DNA from: an uncultured bacterium
GTDB taxonomy: Bacteria > Verrucomicrobiota > Kiritimatiellia > CAIKKV01
Direction: 5' to 3'
Length of the DNA stretch: 64,000 bases
Assembly (NCBI GenBank): GCA_938038445.1
Contig: CALHRZ010000025.1
Span: 1 to 64,000 of the forward strand
Positions 25,986 to 34,412 of the stretch are shown in pieces. Both the position numbers and the translations under genes were made by a program. Within the stretch, counting starts at the first letter, position 1. Every line of letters starts with the position of its first letter. The notes under the pieces are model-generated. The model worked only from the letters and a program-made list of their open reading frames with translations, made no database searches and was not told the DNA's origin.

Positions 25986-28235
25986 TTATTCCCGCGGCGC
26001 TCCGATTAGGCGTCGGAAGTCGGCCATCAGAGCCGGGATTTCGCGGCGCAGATTATGGCGGACGGTTTCGAGTGTTTCCCGCTTGACCGGCGCATGAAGT
26101 TGGAGATAGATGCGGAGGGAGTTTCCCGTTCCGGAGGGGCGAACGGTGATGTGGTTGCGAGGGTCAGGTTCCAAGAAGAAACGGACTCCTTCGTCGGGAA
26201 AAACAAACGAGGAGCTGGGGGGGTAAAGGCGATCATAACGGCCGGTGCGGTAAAGCAAGGAACCGGTGATCGCGCGAGCGCCCAGTCGAAGGTGGCGGTC
26301 CTTGCCGGCGCGATAGCATGCGGCTAAGGCTCGTTTTAATATGGCGGTTTTTTTCTGGTCTCCTTCTGCGCCGGTGTACTCACCGATGAGGGGGTCGGTT
26401 TCATACCCGCTCATGTAAAGGCCGATCGCGGGATCCAACCAAACCTTTTCGTCGAGCATTTCGGTCATGGTGCGGCCATGGGAAGCGGCCCAGGCGGCGG
26501 CCTCTGCGGAAAGGAGCGCCGCCAGTGCACCGTCCTTATCGGGCACATGTCCTTCTTGGCCGCGCGCGTTGGGATGGGGAGGTGGGGCTCCGAAAATAGC
26601 GAAGCCGTTGCTTTGTTCACAGGTGACCAGATTGAAGCAGCGGTGGAGATGAATTGCGCGGGTTTCGCAAAGGGCGGGGTCTGCGAGGGCGTCGCCGGGC
26701 AGACGGCCGCCCGTTAATCGGCTGAGACGAGCGAGTTCTGCTTCGCGCTCGGCGGGCGGCAGGCGGTGGAGGTTCCAGACAGCGCGGACTCCGGCGGAGA
26801 GGGCGGGGAAGCCGACCCAAGTTTTCACCACACCCAGGCCGTACCGTAAGGCCAGGGCTTCGAGACTTTCTTGGGTCACATGGGAGATGGTGATAAACAG
26901 TTGATGGGCCGCGTTCACGCGCCCGTCCGGTAGTTTTCGTTGTTCAAGAAGGAATGCCAACAAAAGGGTCCACAAATCGTTCGCCATAAGAAACGAGAAT
27001 GGATTCTTCGACTCTGCGGCTGAAGGTGGGAGTCGGATGACGGCTCCGCAGCGATCGGCGTCCGGGTCGGTTCCCAGCAGGAGGTCGAGTCGAGGGGCTA
27101 CGGTGGGATGGTCGCGTTTGAATCCTTCCAGCGCTCGTGCCATTGCCCGCGGATCTCCTGGGTCGGGTTGTTCTTCACGCCCTGGTTCGCTGCTGAAGGC
27201 GGGGAAGAATCCGTCGGGCTCCTGCAGTTGGCCATCCGTCACGATCCGGAGGTTGGAGTAGCCCGCTGCTGCAAGCAAAGACGGGACGGACACGCGGCCG
27301 GCGCCATGGAACGCGCAGTAACCGAGCACGAGGGATTGGCGGGCCGAATTGGGTGGGGGAGCAGGTTTTTGGAAGGCGAGGAGGTTGCGGAGATACGCAT
27401 CGTGAAGAGGGAGACGCTTTGAAAATCGGAATGGGAGAGAAGGCGAGGAGGGGTGGGTTCGACCGCCCAATGCGATCAAGAATTTGGTGGGTATGTTGGC
27501 AGGAGGGGGTAGGGGGGGGATATCGGAGAATCGAAGCGGTGCAATGTATTGACTGGCGATGGTGTTCCGGACATCTGGAGGAATTTGGGCGCCGTCGCTT
27601 CCGAGCAGTTTGAATCCGTTGTAACGGTAATCGTTGTGGCTTGCGGAAAGATAGAGGCCGAAATCGGCGCGCAGGTCGGGGTGCGTGACGGCGAAGGAGA
27701 TTTCAGGGTAGGGGCAGGGTTCATCAAAGAGGAAGACGGTATAGCCATGCGCCAGGAAGATGGAAGCGGCCAAGGTAGCGAAATCGGCGCCTCGGATTCG
27801 GGTATCGAATCCGATTACGATACGGGAGCGTGGGGTGGCGGGATATTCGCGACCGTAGCGAGCCGTTCCCCAGAGGGCTCGGCTCACCGTTAGGTCATTG
27901 AACAGGTTGGGACCCCGGAGAAAGGGAGCCGCGAAACCGTGGGCGTGGAAGAGGGCGAGGGTGGTGCGGTCGAAACCGACGAGTCCTCGCATACCGGCCG
28001 TACCGAAATGGAGTTCGCGGTAGAAGGCGTCTCGCAATGCTTTCCAGGCGTGCCGGCGAATGGCAGTTTCGATTGCGGGCCGAGCGGGTGGGCAAAGCCG
28101 GTCCAGGGAGGCGTCGAGGAGCCATTCCTCGAGGCGTTGGAGTGCGGCTTGCGAGTTATCATGGTCCGGCGGGTCGTCGCCAAGGGCGATGAGTCCGGCA
28201 CGGGCTTGGGCGAGTAGGGAGGATGAGGGGAACAT
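25986..28235 (-). CDS. Phosphoglucomutase/phosphomannomutase (alpha-D-phosphohexomutase)
   Basis: The catalytic phosphoserine region is YLSASHNDYRYNGFKLLG, the metal-binding loop is GTDPDADRCG, the sugar-recognition region is GYETDPLIGEY and the phosphate-binding loop is RPSGTGNSLRIYL. About 749 residues is long for the family, because of spacers between domains. The track start (28457) overlaps the divergent sugar-transferase gene. ATG 28235 (MFPSSSLLAQ) leaves a compact divergent promoter. It likely interconverts hexose 1- and 6-phosphates to feed nucleotide-sugar synthesis, matching the neighbouring exopolysaccharide gene. Confidence 0.88.
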   Translation of the reverse strand: MFPSSSLLAQARAGLIALGDDPPDHDNSQAALQRLEEWLLDASLDRLCPPARPAIETAIRRHAWKALRDAFYRELHFGTAGMRGLVGFDRTTLALFHAHGFAAPFLRGPNLFNDLTVSRALWGTARYGREYPATPRSRIVIGFDTRIRGADFATLAASIFLAHGYTVFLFDEPCPYPEISFAVTHPDLRADFGLYLSASHNDYRYNGFKLLGSDGAQIPPDVRNTIASQYIAPLRFSDIPPLPPPANIPTKFLIALGGRTHPSSPSLPFRFSKRLPLHDAYLRNLLAFQKPAPPPNSARQSLVLGYCAFHGAGRVSVPSLLAAAGYSNLRIVTDGQLQEPDGFFPAFSSEPGREEQPDPGDPRAMARALEGFKRDHPTVAPRLDLLLGTDPDADRCGAVIRLPPSAAESKNPFSFLMANDLWTLLLAFLLEQRKLPDGRVNAAHQLFITISHVTQESLEALALRYGLGVVKTWVGFPALSAGVRAVWNLHRLPPAEREAELARLSRLTGGRLPGDALADPALCETRAIHLHRCFNLVTCEQSNGFAIFGAPPPHPNARGQEGHVPDKDGALAALLSAEAAAWAASHGRTMTEMLDEKVWLDPAIGLYMSGYETDPLIGEYTGAEGDQKKTAILKRALAACYRAGKDRHLRLGARAITGSLLYRTGRYDRLYPPSSSFVFPDEGVRFFLEPDPRNHITVRPSGTGNSLRIYLQLHAPVKRETLETVRHNLRREIPALMADFRRLIGAPRE

Positions 28236-28260
28236 GGGGGCGAAAGATGGGCTGAGGAAT

Positions 28261-28308
28261 ATCTTATCCGTTGGGGCGCTTGAATACAAGGCTTGGCCGC
28301 GATAGCAT
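28261..28308. promoter_or_regulatory. Overlapping divergent promoters of the phosphohexomutase and sugar transferase
   Basis: Minus strand: TTGTAT (28289-28284), 17 bases, TAAGAT (28266-28261). Plus strand: TTGAAT (28280-28285), 17 bases, TAGCAT (28303-28308). The two -35 boxes overlap, so the polymerases would compete. The plus-strand start is predicted at or next to the ATG at 28315, which suggests a leaderless or nearly leaderless transcript. Confidence 0.5.
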
Positions 28309-28314
28309 AGGGGC

Positions 28315-29733
28315 ATGAAACGACGGGATGCATCGGATGGATGGGCGGCGGTGCGTGCGGCGGCAGCGGATGCGGTGGCCATCGTGGGGGGCTGGTTGTT
28401 TGCCGTGTGGCTTCGTTTTGACAGCGGCTGGATCGGCGTTGAGAGCCGTCCTCCCAATCTTTACTGGATGTACGGTTGGGCGGCCGCATTTTCCGCGTTG
28501 ATCCATCTGTTTATTTTTCAGAATTTAGAGCTGTATCGAAGGCCGCAAACGGATCGCTTTGAGAACAAAATTCCCCGTTTGATACGGGCGATGGCGATCG
28601 GTCTTTTGCTTTCGAGCGCTTTTGCCTTTGCGATTCGTCTTCCCCAACCGTATCCTCCGTTTTCCCGTTTGACGTTGGTTTTGGCCGGTGTATCGGCGAC
28701 GTTGATGGTGCTGTTGGAGCGGTATTTGTTGTTTCGACTTGAACTTCATGAGGCGCGGCATAGTCCTATTCGCAGCACCGCACTTGTGGTGGGGACGGAT
28801 GCGGTCGCGTCGAATCTGGCTCGAACGATTCGAAGGGACCCCCGGCTTCGCATGCGGATTGCGGGTTTTGTGGCGACTGGTGGCGAACCGCCGGCGGCCG
28901 AGTTGGGGTCGGAACCGATTTTGGGAGGCGTTGATGCGCTCGAAAAATTACTGCCGGAGAGCGGAGCTGACCATCTCATCCTTTGCGACACGCGTCTATC
29001 CCGCAAGCGTATCATGGAACTGATTGTATTTTGCGAGCGGCATCTAATCGAATTTTTCATGGTGCCCGATCTGTTTCGGATTATGACGGGGCGTGTTGAT
29101 CTGGTGACGGTTGGGACGATTCCCCTGTTGGGGATGGGCCGCTGGCCGCTGGATTATTTGGGCAATCGGCTGATCAAGCGATGGGTGGACATTGTGGGTG
29201 CGGTTATTGGACTTATTGTGAGCGCACCGATCATGGCATGGGCGGCGGTGGCGATCAAGCGGAGCTCGCCCGGGCCGGTGTTTTATCGGCAGATCCGCTG
29301 TGGGGAGGGAGGGCGGCGGTTTACCCTATACAAGCTTCGCACGATGCCGGTGGATGCGGAAACGGAGACGGGTCCGGTCTGGACCAGGGCCGATGATCCG
29401 CGGCGCACACCGATCGGGAGGTTTTTGCGCGAACACAATCTAGACGAGCTGCCCCAGTTCTGGAATGTGCTCAAGGGGGAGATGAGTTTGGTGGGGCCTC
29501 GGCCTGAGCGGCCGTTTTTTGTGGAGCAGTTTCGGGAGGACATTCGAACTTACATGCTGCGGCATATGTCCAAGCCCGGGATGACGGGCTGGGCGCAGGT
29601 CAATGGACTGCGGGGCGACACGAGCATTGAGGAGCGGATTCGATATGATCTTTACTACCTGGAAAACTGGTCGTTGGCTTTTGACTTCAAAATTTTGTTG
29701 AAGACATTGTTTGCGCGGGAAAACGCCTATTGA
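28315..29733 (+). CDS. Exopolysaccharide sugar transferase (WcaJ/undecaprenyl-phosphate glycosyl-1-phosphate transferase)
   Basis: Four N-terminal transmembrane helices are followed by a CoA-binding-like domain (ALVVGTDAVASNLA). A fifth hydrophobic segment (WVDIVGAVIGLIVSAP) leads into the bacterial sugar transferase domain. That domain has SPGPVFYRQIRCGEGGR, YKLRTM, the catalytic DELPQFWNVLKGEMSLVGPRPERP and GMTGWAQVNGLRG. The 472-residue length is standard. It transfers a sugar-1-phosphate to undecaprenyl phosphate, the first step of an exo- or capsular polysaccharide. It converges with mtaB, overlapping by seven bases. Confidence 0.93.
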   Translation: MKRRDASDGWAAVRAAAADAVAIVGGWLFAVWLRFDSGWIGVESRPPNLYWMYGWAAAFSALIHLFIFQNLELYRRPQTDRFENKIPRLIRAMAIGLLLSSAFAFAIRLPQPYPPFSRLTLVLAGVSATLMVLLERYLLFRLELHEARHSPIRSTALVVGTDAVASNLARTIRRDPRLRMRIAGFVATGGEPPAAELGSEPILGGVDALEKLLPESGADHLILCDTRLSRKRIMELIVFCERHLIEFFMVPDLFRIMTGRVDLVTVGTIPLLGMGRWPLDYLGNRLIKRWVDIVGAVIGLIVSAPIMAWAAVAIKRSSPGPVFYRQIRCGEGGRRFTLYKLRTMPVDAETETGPVWTRADDPRRTPIGRFLREHNLDELPQFWNVLKGEMSLVGPRPERPFFVEQFREDIRTYMLRHMSKPGMTGWAQVNGLRGDTSIEERIRYDLYYLENWSLAFDFKILLKTLFARENAY

Positions 29734-30992
29734 ACCTCCCCTCGGAATCCTCGTTCGAGTGGGGCAAGCACTCGGACAGAAACTAGAGAGCCGGGGGTGG
29801 GGGCGTTGGAGACGACGGCTTCGAGGTATTCGCCGCTCCAACCCCGGCCAGTCCCGTCGGATGAAACTTCTTCGATCAGGACGTGGACTTGCGAGCCGAG
29901 GCGTTGGGCAATAGCTTTGGCTTGTTTTCTTTTGGCGAGGGCATTGAGACGGCGGACGCGTGATTTTCGTTCGGCGGATGGGGTGCTTTCTTTCCGTGCA
30001 GCGGCCGATGTGCGAGGTCTTTCGCTATAAGGGAACGCGTGGATATTATGGACAGGAAGGGAGTCAAGGAGGGCGAGGGTTCGGGAGAACGAGGCTTCGT
30101 TTTCGCCGGGGAAGCCGGCGATGACATCCGTGCCTATGCCGAGGTTGGGAATCCGTGAACAGGCCGTTTCGACTGTTTTGCGGAACTGGGCGGTTGAATA
30201 ACGGCGTCCCATCGCATGAAGGATCGCATCGTCTCCGCTCTGAAGGGGGATATGGAGGTAGGGTGCGATACGGGGGGTTTCGGCCATGAGGGCGATTACG
30301 GCATCCTCGACTGTCGAAAGTTCCAGCGATCCGATCCGCAGGCGGGTTAGACCCTCGAGGCTGGCCAGATCGGCAAGCAGGTCGGGAAGACGGCGGGTAC
30401 CGTTGCGCCAGCAGCCGATGTTTATTCCTGTTACGGAAAGTTCTTTCGTCCCGGCTTCGAGCAGCCGGTGTGCTTCGTCGAGAATATCGGTGTAGGGGCG
30501 GCTGACCGCTGGACCTCTCAGTTGGGGAACGATGCAATAGGCGCAGCGGAAGTTACAGCCGTCCTGGATTTTGAGCCATGCTCGGACGGATGGAAAGCGG
30601 GGCGTGATATCGGTAGGGGGAGGATCGGGGGGGAGGGCTGGATATCCGAATGCGGCTTTTACGAGGGCAGGGAGGTCTTGTTTTTCCGCTTGGCCGGCCG
30701 TGAGGACGGAGGAGGGGAGGGAGTGGGGGGAACCGAAACGGCGGACGGCTTCCGCGGCGCAACCGGCGAGGATAACAAGGGGGGACGGGATACGGCGAAG
30801 AGCGGCTCGGGCGGCCTGACGGCTTTGCCGTTCCGCTTCACGGGTGACCGCGCACCCGTGGATGACGATGACATCGCAAGGTTCTTCCGGCAAAACGACG
30901 GTGAAGCCGGCGGCGATGAACTGAGCCATCAGCCGGGCTGTTTCGGCCTGATTGACCCGGCAGCCGAGCGTGATGAACGCAATTCGACGCAT
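29727..30992 (-). CDS. mtaB: tRNA (t6A37) methylthiotransferase MtaB
   Basis: This radical-SAM enzyme makes ms2t6A37 in tRNAs reading ANN codons. The N-terminal cluster cysteines appear in ITLGCRVNQAE, VIHGCAVTREAERQSR and VILAGCAAEA. The radical-SAM CxxxCxxC is CNFRCAYC, followed by a C-terminal TRAM domain. I start at 30992 (MRRIAFITLG), 18 bases after ilvD. The track start at 31091 overlaps ilvD. The gene is 421 residues and probably cotranscribed with ilvD. Confidence 0.93.
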   Translation of the reverse strand: MRRIAFITLGCRVNQAETARLMAQFIAAGFTVVLPEEPCDVIVIHGCAVTREAERQSRQAARAALRRIPSPLVILAGCAAEAVRRFGSPHSLPSSVLTAGQAEKQDLPALVKAAFGYPALPPDPPPTDITPRFPSVRAWLKIQDGCNFRCAYCIVPQLRGPAVSRPYTDILDEAHRLLEAGTKELSVTGINIGCWRNGTRRLPDLLADLASLEGLTRLRIGSLELSTVEDAVIALMAETPRIAPYLHIPLQSGDDAILHAMGRRYSTAQFRKTVETACSRIPNLGIGTDVIAGFPGENEASFSRTLALLDSLPVHNIHAFPYSERPRTSAAARKESTPSAERKSRVRRLNALAKRKQAKAIAQRLGSQVHVLIEEVSSDGTGRGWSGEYLEAVVSNAPTPGSLVSVRVLAPLERGFRGEVQ

Positions 30993-31009
30993 GAGCGACG
31001 GGCGACGAG

Positions 31010-32698
31010 TTACTGCGAACCTGCGTCGGGAGAAAGCAGGATGGCGCCGCGGGCGGCGTTGGAGACGAAATGGGCGTATCGGGCAAGCCATCCCTCGCGG
31101 ATTCGTGGAACAAAGGGTTTGCGTGCGGCGGCTCGAGCGGCAATCTCTTGGTCCGTCAGAAGGGCCTCGAGGCGGCGGCCGGGGATATCAATTCGGATGC
31201 GGTCTCCATCGCGGAGAAGCCCGATGAGGCCGCCTTCGGCGGCTTCAGGGGAAACGTGACCGATGCAAGCGCCGCGTGTACCACCGGAAAAGCGGCCGTC
31301 GGTGATGAGGGCAACCTTTTCGCCGAGCCCCTGCCCCATGATATAGGAGGTGGGGGCAAGCATCTCCTGCATTCCGGGTCCGCCGCGGGGTCCTTCGTAG
31401 CGAATGATCACCACGTCTCCGGCCTTGACGCGGCCGCCGAGGATACCGGCGCAGGCCTCTTCCTGCGAATTGAAGATGATGGCAGGGCCTTCAAAGCGGC
31501 GCATTGAGGGTGCGACGCCGGCGGTTTTGACAACGGCCCCTTCTTGGGCAAGGTTTCCGCGGAGGATGGCGAGACCGCCTTCCGGGGAGTAGGCGTTTTC
31601 GAGGGAGCGGATGACTTCCGGGTCGGCGACTTCGGCGCGGGACCAGCAAGCGCGGATTGTTTTGCCGGCGACCGTTGGGCAGTTGGCGTGCAGGAGGCCG
31701 CGGATGGCGCTGATTGTTTTCATGATTGCCATAATGCCGCCCGCGCGGTCCACGTCTTCCATGTGCCAAGTCGAGGAGGGCGAAACTTTACAGATATTGG
31801 GGCAGCGGCGCGAAATGTCGTCAATGCGGTCCAAGTCATAGCCGACGCCTGCCTCGTGTGCAATGGCCAGCGCGTGAAGGATTGTATTCGTGCTGCCGCC
31901 CATGGCCATATCCACGGCAAATGCGTTGTCGAGTGACTTTTCGGTAATAATTTCGCGGGGCAGGGGGCCACCTGTTTGGGCGAGGGCGACGATGCGCCGG
32001 CCGGCCTGTTTATAGAGTTTCAGACGCCGCGGGTCGTCGGCGAGGATTGTGCCGTTTCCTGGCAAGGCGATTCCGATGGCTTCGCAAAGGCAATTCATCG
32101 AGTTCGCTGTGAACATGCCCGAGCAGGAGCCTTTTCCTGGGCAGGCGCAGGCTTCGATTTCGGCGAGTCCGTTTTCGTCCAATTCCCCTTTTTTGACGCG
32201 GCCGACTCCTTCGAAGACGCTGATCAAATCGAGGGAACGTCCGTCAGGAGTACGGCCGGCGGCCATAGGGCCTCCGCTGACGAAGAGGGTTGGAATATTG
32301 ACGCGGAGGGCACCCATGAGCATCCCGGGGATGATTTTATCGCAGTTGGGGATGCAGACCAGGCCATCGAAAACGTGGGCTCGGACCATTGTTTCTACGG
32401 AGTCGGCAATAAGTTCGCGGCTTGGTAGGGAGTATTTCATGCCGCTGTGACCCATGGCGATGCCATCGCAGATTGCGATGACGTTAAATTCGAACGGAAT
32501 TCCACCGGCGGCACGGATGGCCTTTTTGACGATTTGGGAGACTTTGGCCAGATGAATATGGCCCGGAACGATTTCGCAATAGGAGTTGCAGACACCGATG
32601 AAAGGTTTTTTCAGGTCGTCGCTACGAACTCCGACTGCATGGAGGAGACTACGATGGGGGGCGCGTTCAAGTCCGGATTTGATCTGATCGCTGTTCAT
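31010..32698 (-). CDS. ilvD: Dihydroxy-acid dehydratase
   Basis: IlvD dehydrates dihydroxy acids to 2-keto acids in valine, isoleucine and leucine synthesis. Iron-sulphur ligand regions are visible ([38 protein letters not shown]), as are the family blocks [14 protein letters not shown] and [27 protein letters not shown] 32698 ([19 protein letters not shown]) has AAGGAAGG upstream, giving 562 residues. Its promoter contains a perfect 7-5-7 inverted repeat. No other ilv gene lies in the window. Confidence 0.96.
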   Translation of the reverse strand: MNSDQIKSGLERAPHRSLLHAVGVRSDDLKKPFIGVCNSYCEIVPGHIHLAKVSQIVKKAIRAAGGIPFEFNVIAICDGIAMGHSGMKYSLPSRELIADSVETMVRAHVFDGLVCIPNCDKIIPGMLMGALRVNIPTLFVSGGPMAAGRTPDGRSLDLISVFEGVGRVKKGELDENGLAEIEACACPGKGSCSGMFTANSMNCLCEAIGIALPGNGTILADDPRRLKLYKQAGRRIVALAQTGGPLPREIITEKSLDNAFAVDMAMGGSTNTILHALAIAHEAGVGYDLDRIDDISRRCPNICKVSPSSTWHMEDVDRAGGIMAIMKTISAIRGLLHANCPTVAGKTIRACWSRAEVADPEVIRSLENAYSPEGGLAILRGNLAQEGAVVKTAGVAPSMRRFEGPAIIFNSQEEACAGILGGRVKAGDVVIIRYEGPRGGPGMQEMLAPTSYIMGQGLGEKVALITDGRFSGGTRGACIGHVSPEAAEGGLIGLLRDGDRIRIDIPGRRLEALLTDQEIAARAAARKPFVPRIREGWLARYAHFVSNAARGAILLSPDAGSQ

Positions 32699-32726
32699 GG
32701 CCTTCCTTGTAAGAACCAACGGGCTG

Positions 32727-32755
32727 AAGATATCTCAAATCGGTTGAGATTACAA
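32727..32755 (-). promoter_or_regulatory. ilvD promoter with an inverted-repeat operator
   Basis: On the minus strand, TTGTAA (32755-32750) and TATCTT (32732-32727) are spaced 17 bases apart. The perfect inverted repeat ATCTCAA-N5-TTGAGAT (32732-32750) fills the spacer and touches both hexamers. A bound repressor would block polymerase. Confidence 0.6.
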
Positions 32756-32790
32756 GAGACGGGATTAAAAAAAGAGGGGTGAATGGGTTG

Positions 32791-32799
32791 TGCTAATAT
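32791..32799 (+). promoter_or_regulatory. Extended -10 promoter candidate
   Basis: TGC-TAATAT is an extended -10 element without a clear -35. Transcription would start near 32806, just upstream of two small ORFs with strong ribosome binding sites. Confidence 0.4.
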
Positions 32800-32828
32800 G
32801 ATCTAGGCCATGTAGGAGGGGTTGACCG

Positions 32829-32900
32829 ATGATCATGTGCGTGTGGGCGATGAAAGCAACAACCCATCACCCCAACAGGAGGGCCAACTTCAGATGTTAG
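32829..32900 (+). CDS. Small ORF, 23 residues, strong ribosome binding site
   Basis: AGGAGGGG at 32814-32821, eight bases from an ATG, precedes the peptide MIMCVWAMKATTHHPNRRAN and three more residues. It is too short for the ORF track and I recognise no family. Inside it lies the ribosome binding site of the next small ORF, so it could be a leader peptide that couples to that ORF, or chance. It is not rich in branched-chain residues, which argues against classical ilv attenuation. Confidence 0.3.
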   Translation: MIMCVWAMKATTHHPNRRANFRC

Positions 32901-32992
32901 AGAACTTGTTGCAAGTAATGGCAGCAAACTCCGTGCCAAAAAATTGCGGCGTGCCAAAAATCATGGTATTTCGAAGGTTTAATATGGGTTGA
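32894..32992 (+). CDS. Small ORF, 32 residues, overlapping the previous one
   Basis: AGGAGGG at 32877-32883 lies ten bases before the ATG, and the start overlaps the stop of the upstream small ORF. The peptide starts MLENLLQVMAANSVP and its coding sequence contains the two CGTGCCAAAAA direct repeats. Either a coupled micro-operon or a fortuitous arrangement in regulatory DNA is possible. No homology is recognised. Confidence 0.3.
   Translation: MLENLLQVMAANSVPKNCGVPKIMVFRRFNMG
32932..32960. repeat. Direct repeat CGTGCCAAAAA, two copies 18 bp apart
   Basis: Copies at 32932-32942 and 32950-32960 have an 18-bp period, somewhat under two helical turns. They lie in the rpsB/ilvD intergenic region and may be protein-binding sites. 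Confidence 0.5.
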
Positions 32993-33026
32993 GGTTGTTT
33001 TAGATCTCGTGTGCAACTTATTTCTA

Positions 33027-33062
33027 ATGACAAAATGGCATGAACAAGCGACAAAATGTCAT
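33027..33062. repeat. Tandem GACAAAATG(G/T)CAT sites, 21 bp apart
   Basis: ATGACAAAATGGCAT (33027-33041) and GCGACAAAATGTCAT (33048-33062) have cores starting at 33029 and 33050. That is a 21-bp period, exactly two helical turns. The second copy is palindromic (GACA-AAA-TGTC). The same core lies upstream of dnaK at 11155. This pattern suggests binding sites for one regulator. Confidence 0.5.
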
Positions 33063-33218
33063 GGTGGGTAGTTGTGAGATGTTTAACCCATAGACAGGGG
33101 GAGGGAAAGCAAAGGTTTTTTGGGGGCCGCCTAGATTGTTGTCTATTTTAGGAGCTTTCGGCAGGGAGTTGTTGGGTTTGATTCATGGTCATTTTGAAAT
33201 AAAAGGGGGATATTTTTC

Positions 33219-33248
33219 TTGCCAGTGGATCAATTGTTGCGTTAGCAT
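33219..33248 (+). promoter_or_regulatory. Predicted rpsB promoter and structured leader
   Basis: TTGCCA (33219-33224) and TAGCAT (33243-33248) are separated by 18 bases. The roughly 130-base leader to the GTG at 33384 holds two potential hairpins. One is TTTTCCC/GGGGAAAA around 33270. The other pairs GGCGGCC (near 33328) with GGCCGCC just before the AAAGGAG ribosome binding site. S2 autoregulation through the leader is known in other bacteria; here it is inferred. Confidence 0.45.
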
Positions 33249-33383
33249 ATAGGGTCAATGGTTTCAGATTTTCCCTTCGGTAGGGGAAAAGGCTGGAACG
33301 GAAGCGAGTGCCGGCGGCTTTCCACGGGCGGCCGGCCAAAGCGGATTGCGGCGAGGAGACTGGCCGCCAGAAAGGAGTATGCC

Positions 33384-34382
33384 GTGGAAAAGACTGAACC
33401 TGTTGTTCGAACGGAGGAGGGTACGGCGTCGGAACCTCTTTCTACGGTTGCCGAAACCCTTGAACTGAAAGCGGAGATAACGCTTCGCGATCTTTTGGAC
33501 GCTGGGGTTCATTTTGGGCATCAGACGAAGCGCTGGAACCCTAAGATGCGTCCCTATATTTTCGACAAACGGAACGGCATTCATCTCATTGATTTGACGC
33601 AAACGCTGGTGCGTCTAAAGGCCGCGCAGGAATTTTTGGCACGCCGGGTTGGGGAAGGAAAGGCGGTTCTTTTTGTTGGGACAAAGAAACAGGCGCAGAC
33701 GACGGCGGCGGAAGTCGCCCGCCTTTGCGGTCAGTTTTACGTGACCAATCGTTGGCTGGGCGGCACCCTGACGAACAACCGTACAATCCGAAAGAGCGTC
33801 CAACGGATGCGGCAGATTGAGAAAATGGAACGGGATGGTCTGTTCGAACAGATGCCGAAGAAAGAGGTTGCCACGCTCCGCCGCGAGCTGGTGAAACTTC
33901 AGAAGAATCTTTGCGGCATTGCGGACATGGAGGAGATGCCGGGTGCGTTGGTGGTGATTGATGTCAAGCGGGAAGCCAATGCGGTCAAGGAAGCCAACAC
34001 CCTTGGAATTCCGGTTGTGGCGGTGGTTGACACGTGTTGTGATCCGGACCCTGTGGATTTGGTGATTCCGGGAAACGATGATGCCATTCGGGCTATCCGG
34101 GTGATACTTTCCGCTCTGGGGGCCGCTATTAAGCAAGCGCGGGAGGAGTTTGATCGGCGGGCGTCGGAGATTCGGAAAGAGGAGTCGGCCGAAGGAGCAA
34201 CGCGGGAGGTCGTGCCAGCTCCTGCTGCGACCGTTGGATCGGAAGAAGGTGGACGTCGCCGTCGGCCATCGGGTCGTGCAACGGGCCGGAATGGAGGTCG
34301 TTCGGCCGGTGGTCGCGCCCTGCGTCGAGAAGCCGGTTCGGCAGAGGGGGAGGCCGCCTCTTCTTCTACTCCGTCCGTGTAA
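33384..34382 (+). CDS. rpsB: 30S ribosomal protein S2 with a basic C-terminal extension
   Basis: S2 core motifs are clear: LLDAGVHFGHQTKRWNPKM, VLFVGTKKQA, NRWLGGTLTNNRTI and PVVAVVDTCCDPDPVDLVIPGNDDAIRAI. The start is GTG 33384 after AAAGGAG. The track extends the frame upstream into the leader. At 332 residues it is far longer than the usual 230-260. About 25 extra residues lie at the N-terminus and about 60 at the C-terminus, the latter rich in Arg, Gly and Ala. tsf follows 30 bases downstream, the canonical order. Confidence 0.96.
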   Translation: MEKTEPVVRTEEGTASEPLSTVAETLELKAEITLRDLLDAGVHFGHQTKRWNPKMRPYIFDKRNGIHLIDLTQTLVRLKAAQEFLARRVGEGKAVLFVGTKKQAQTTAAEVARLCGQFYVTNRWLGGTLTNNRTIRKSVQRMRQIEKMERDGLFEQMPKKEVATLRRELVKLQKNLCGIADMEEMPGALVVIDVKREANAVKEANTLGIPVVAVVDTCCDPDPVDLVIPGNDDAIRAIRVILSALGAAIKQAREEFDRRASEIRKEESAEGATREVVPAPAATVGSEEGGRRRRPSGRATGRNGGRSAGGRALRREAGSAEGEAASSSTPSV

Positions 34383-34412
34383 GGGAGCATCAAAGAACAA
34401 GGAGAACAGCAG

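Noticed and set aside
33027-33062. Sigma54-like TGGCAT...GC at 33035
   Set aside because: The spacing between GG and GC is off by one base, and the region is better explained as tandem GACAAAATG sites.
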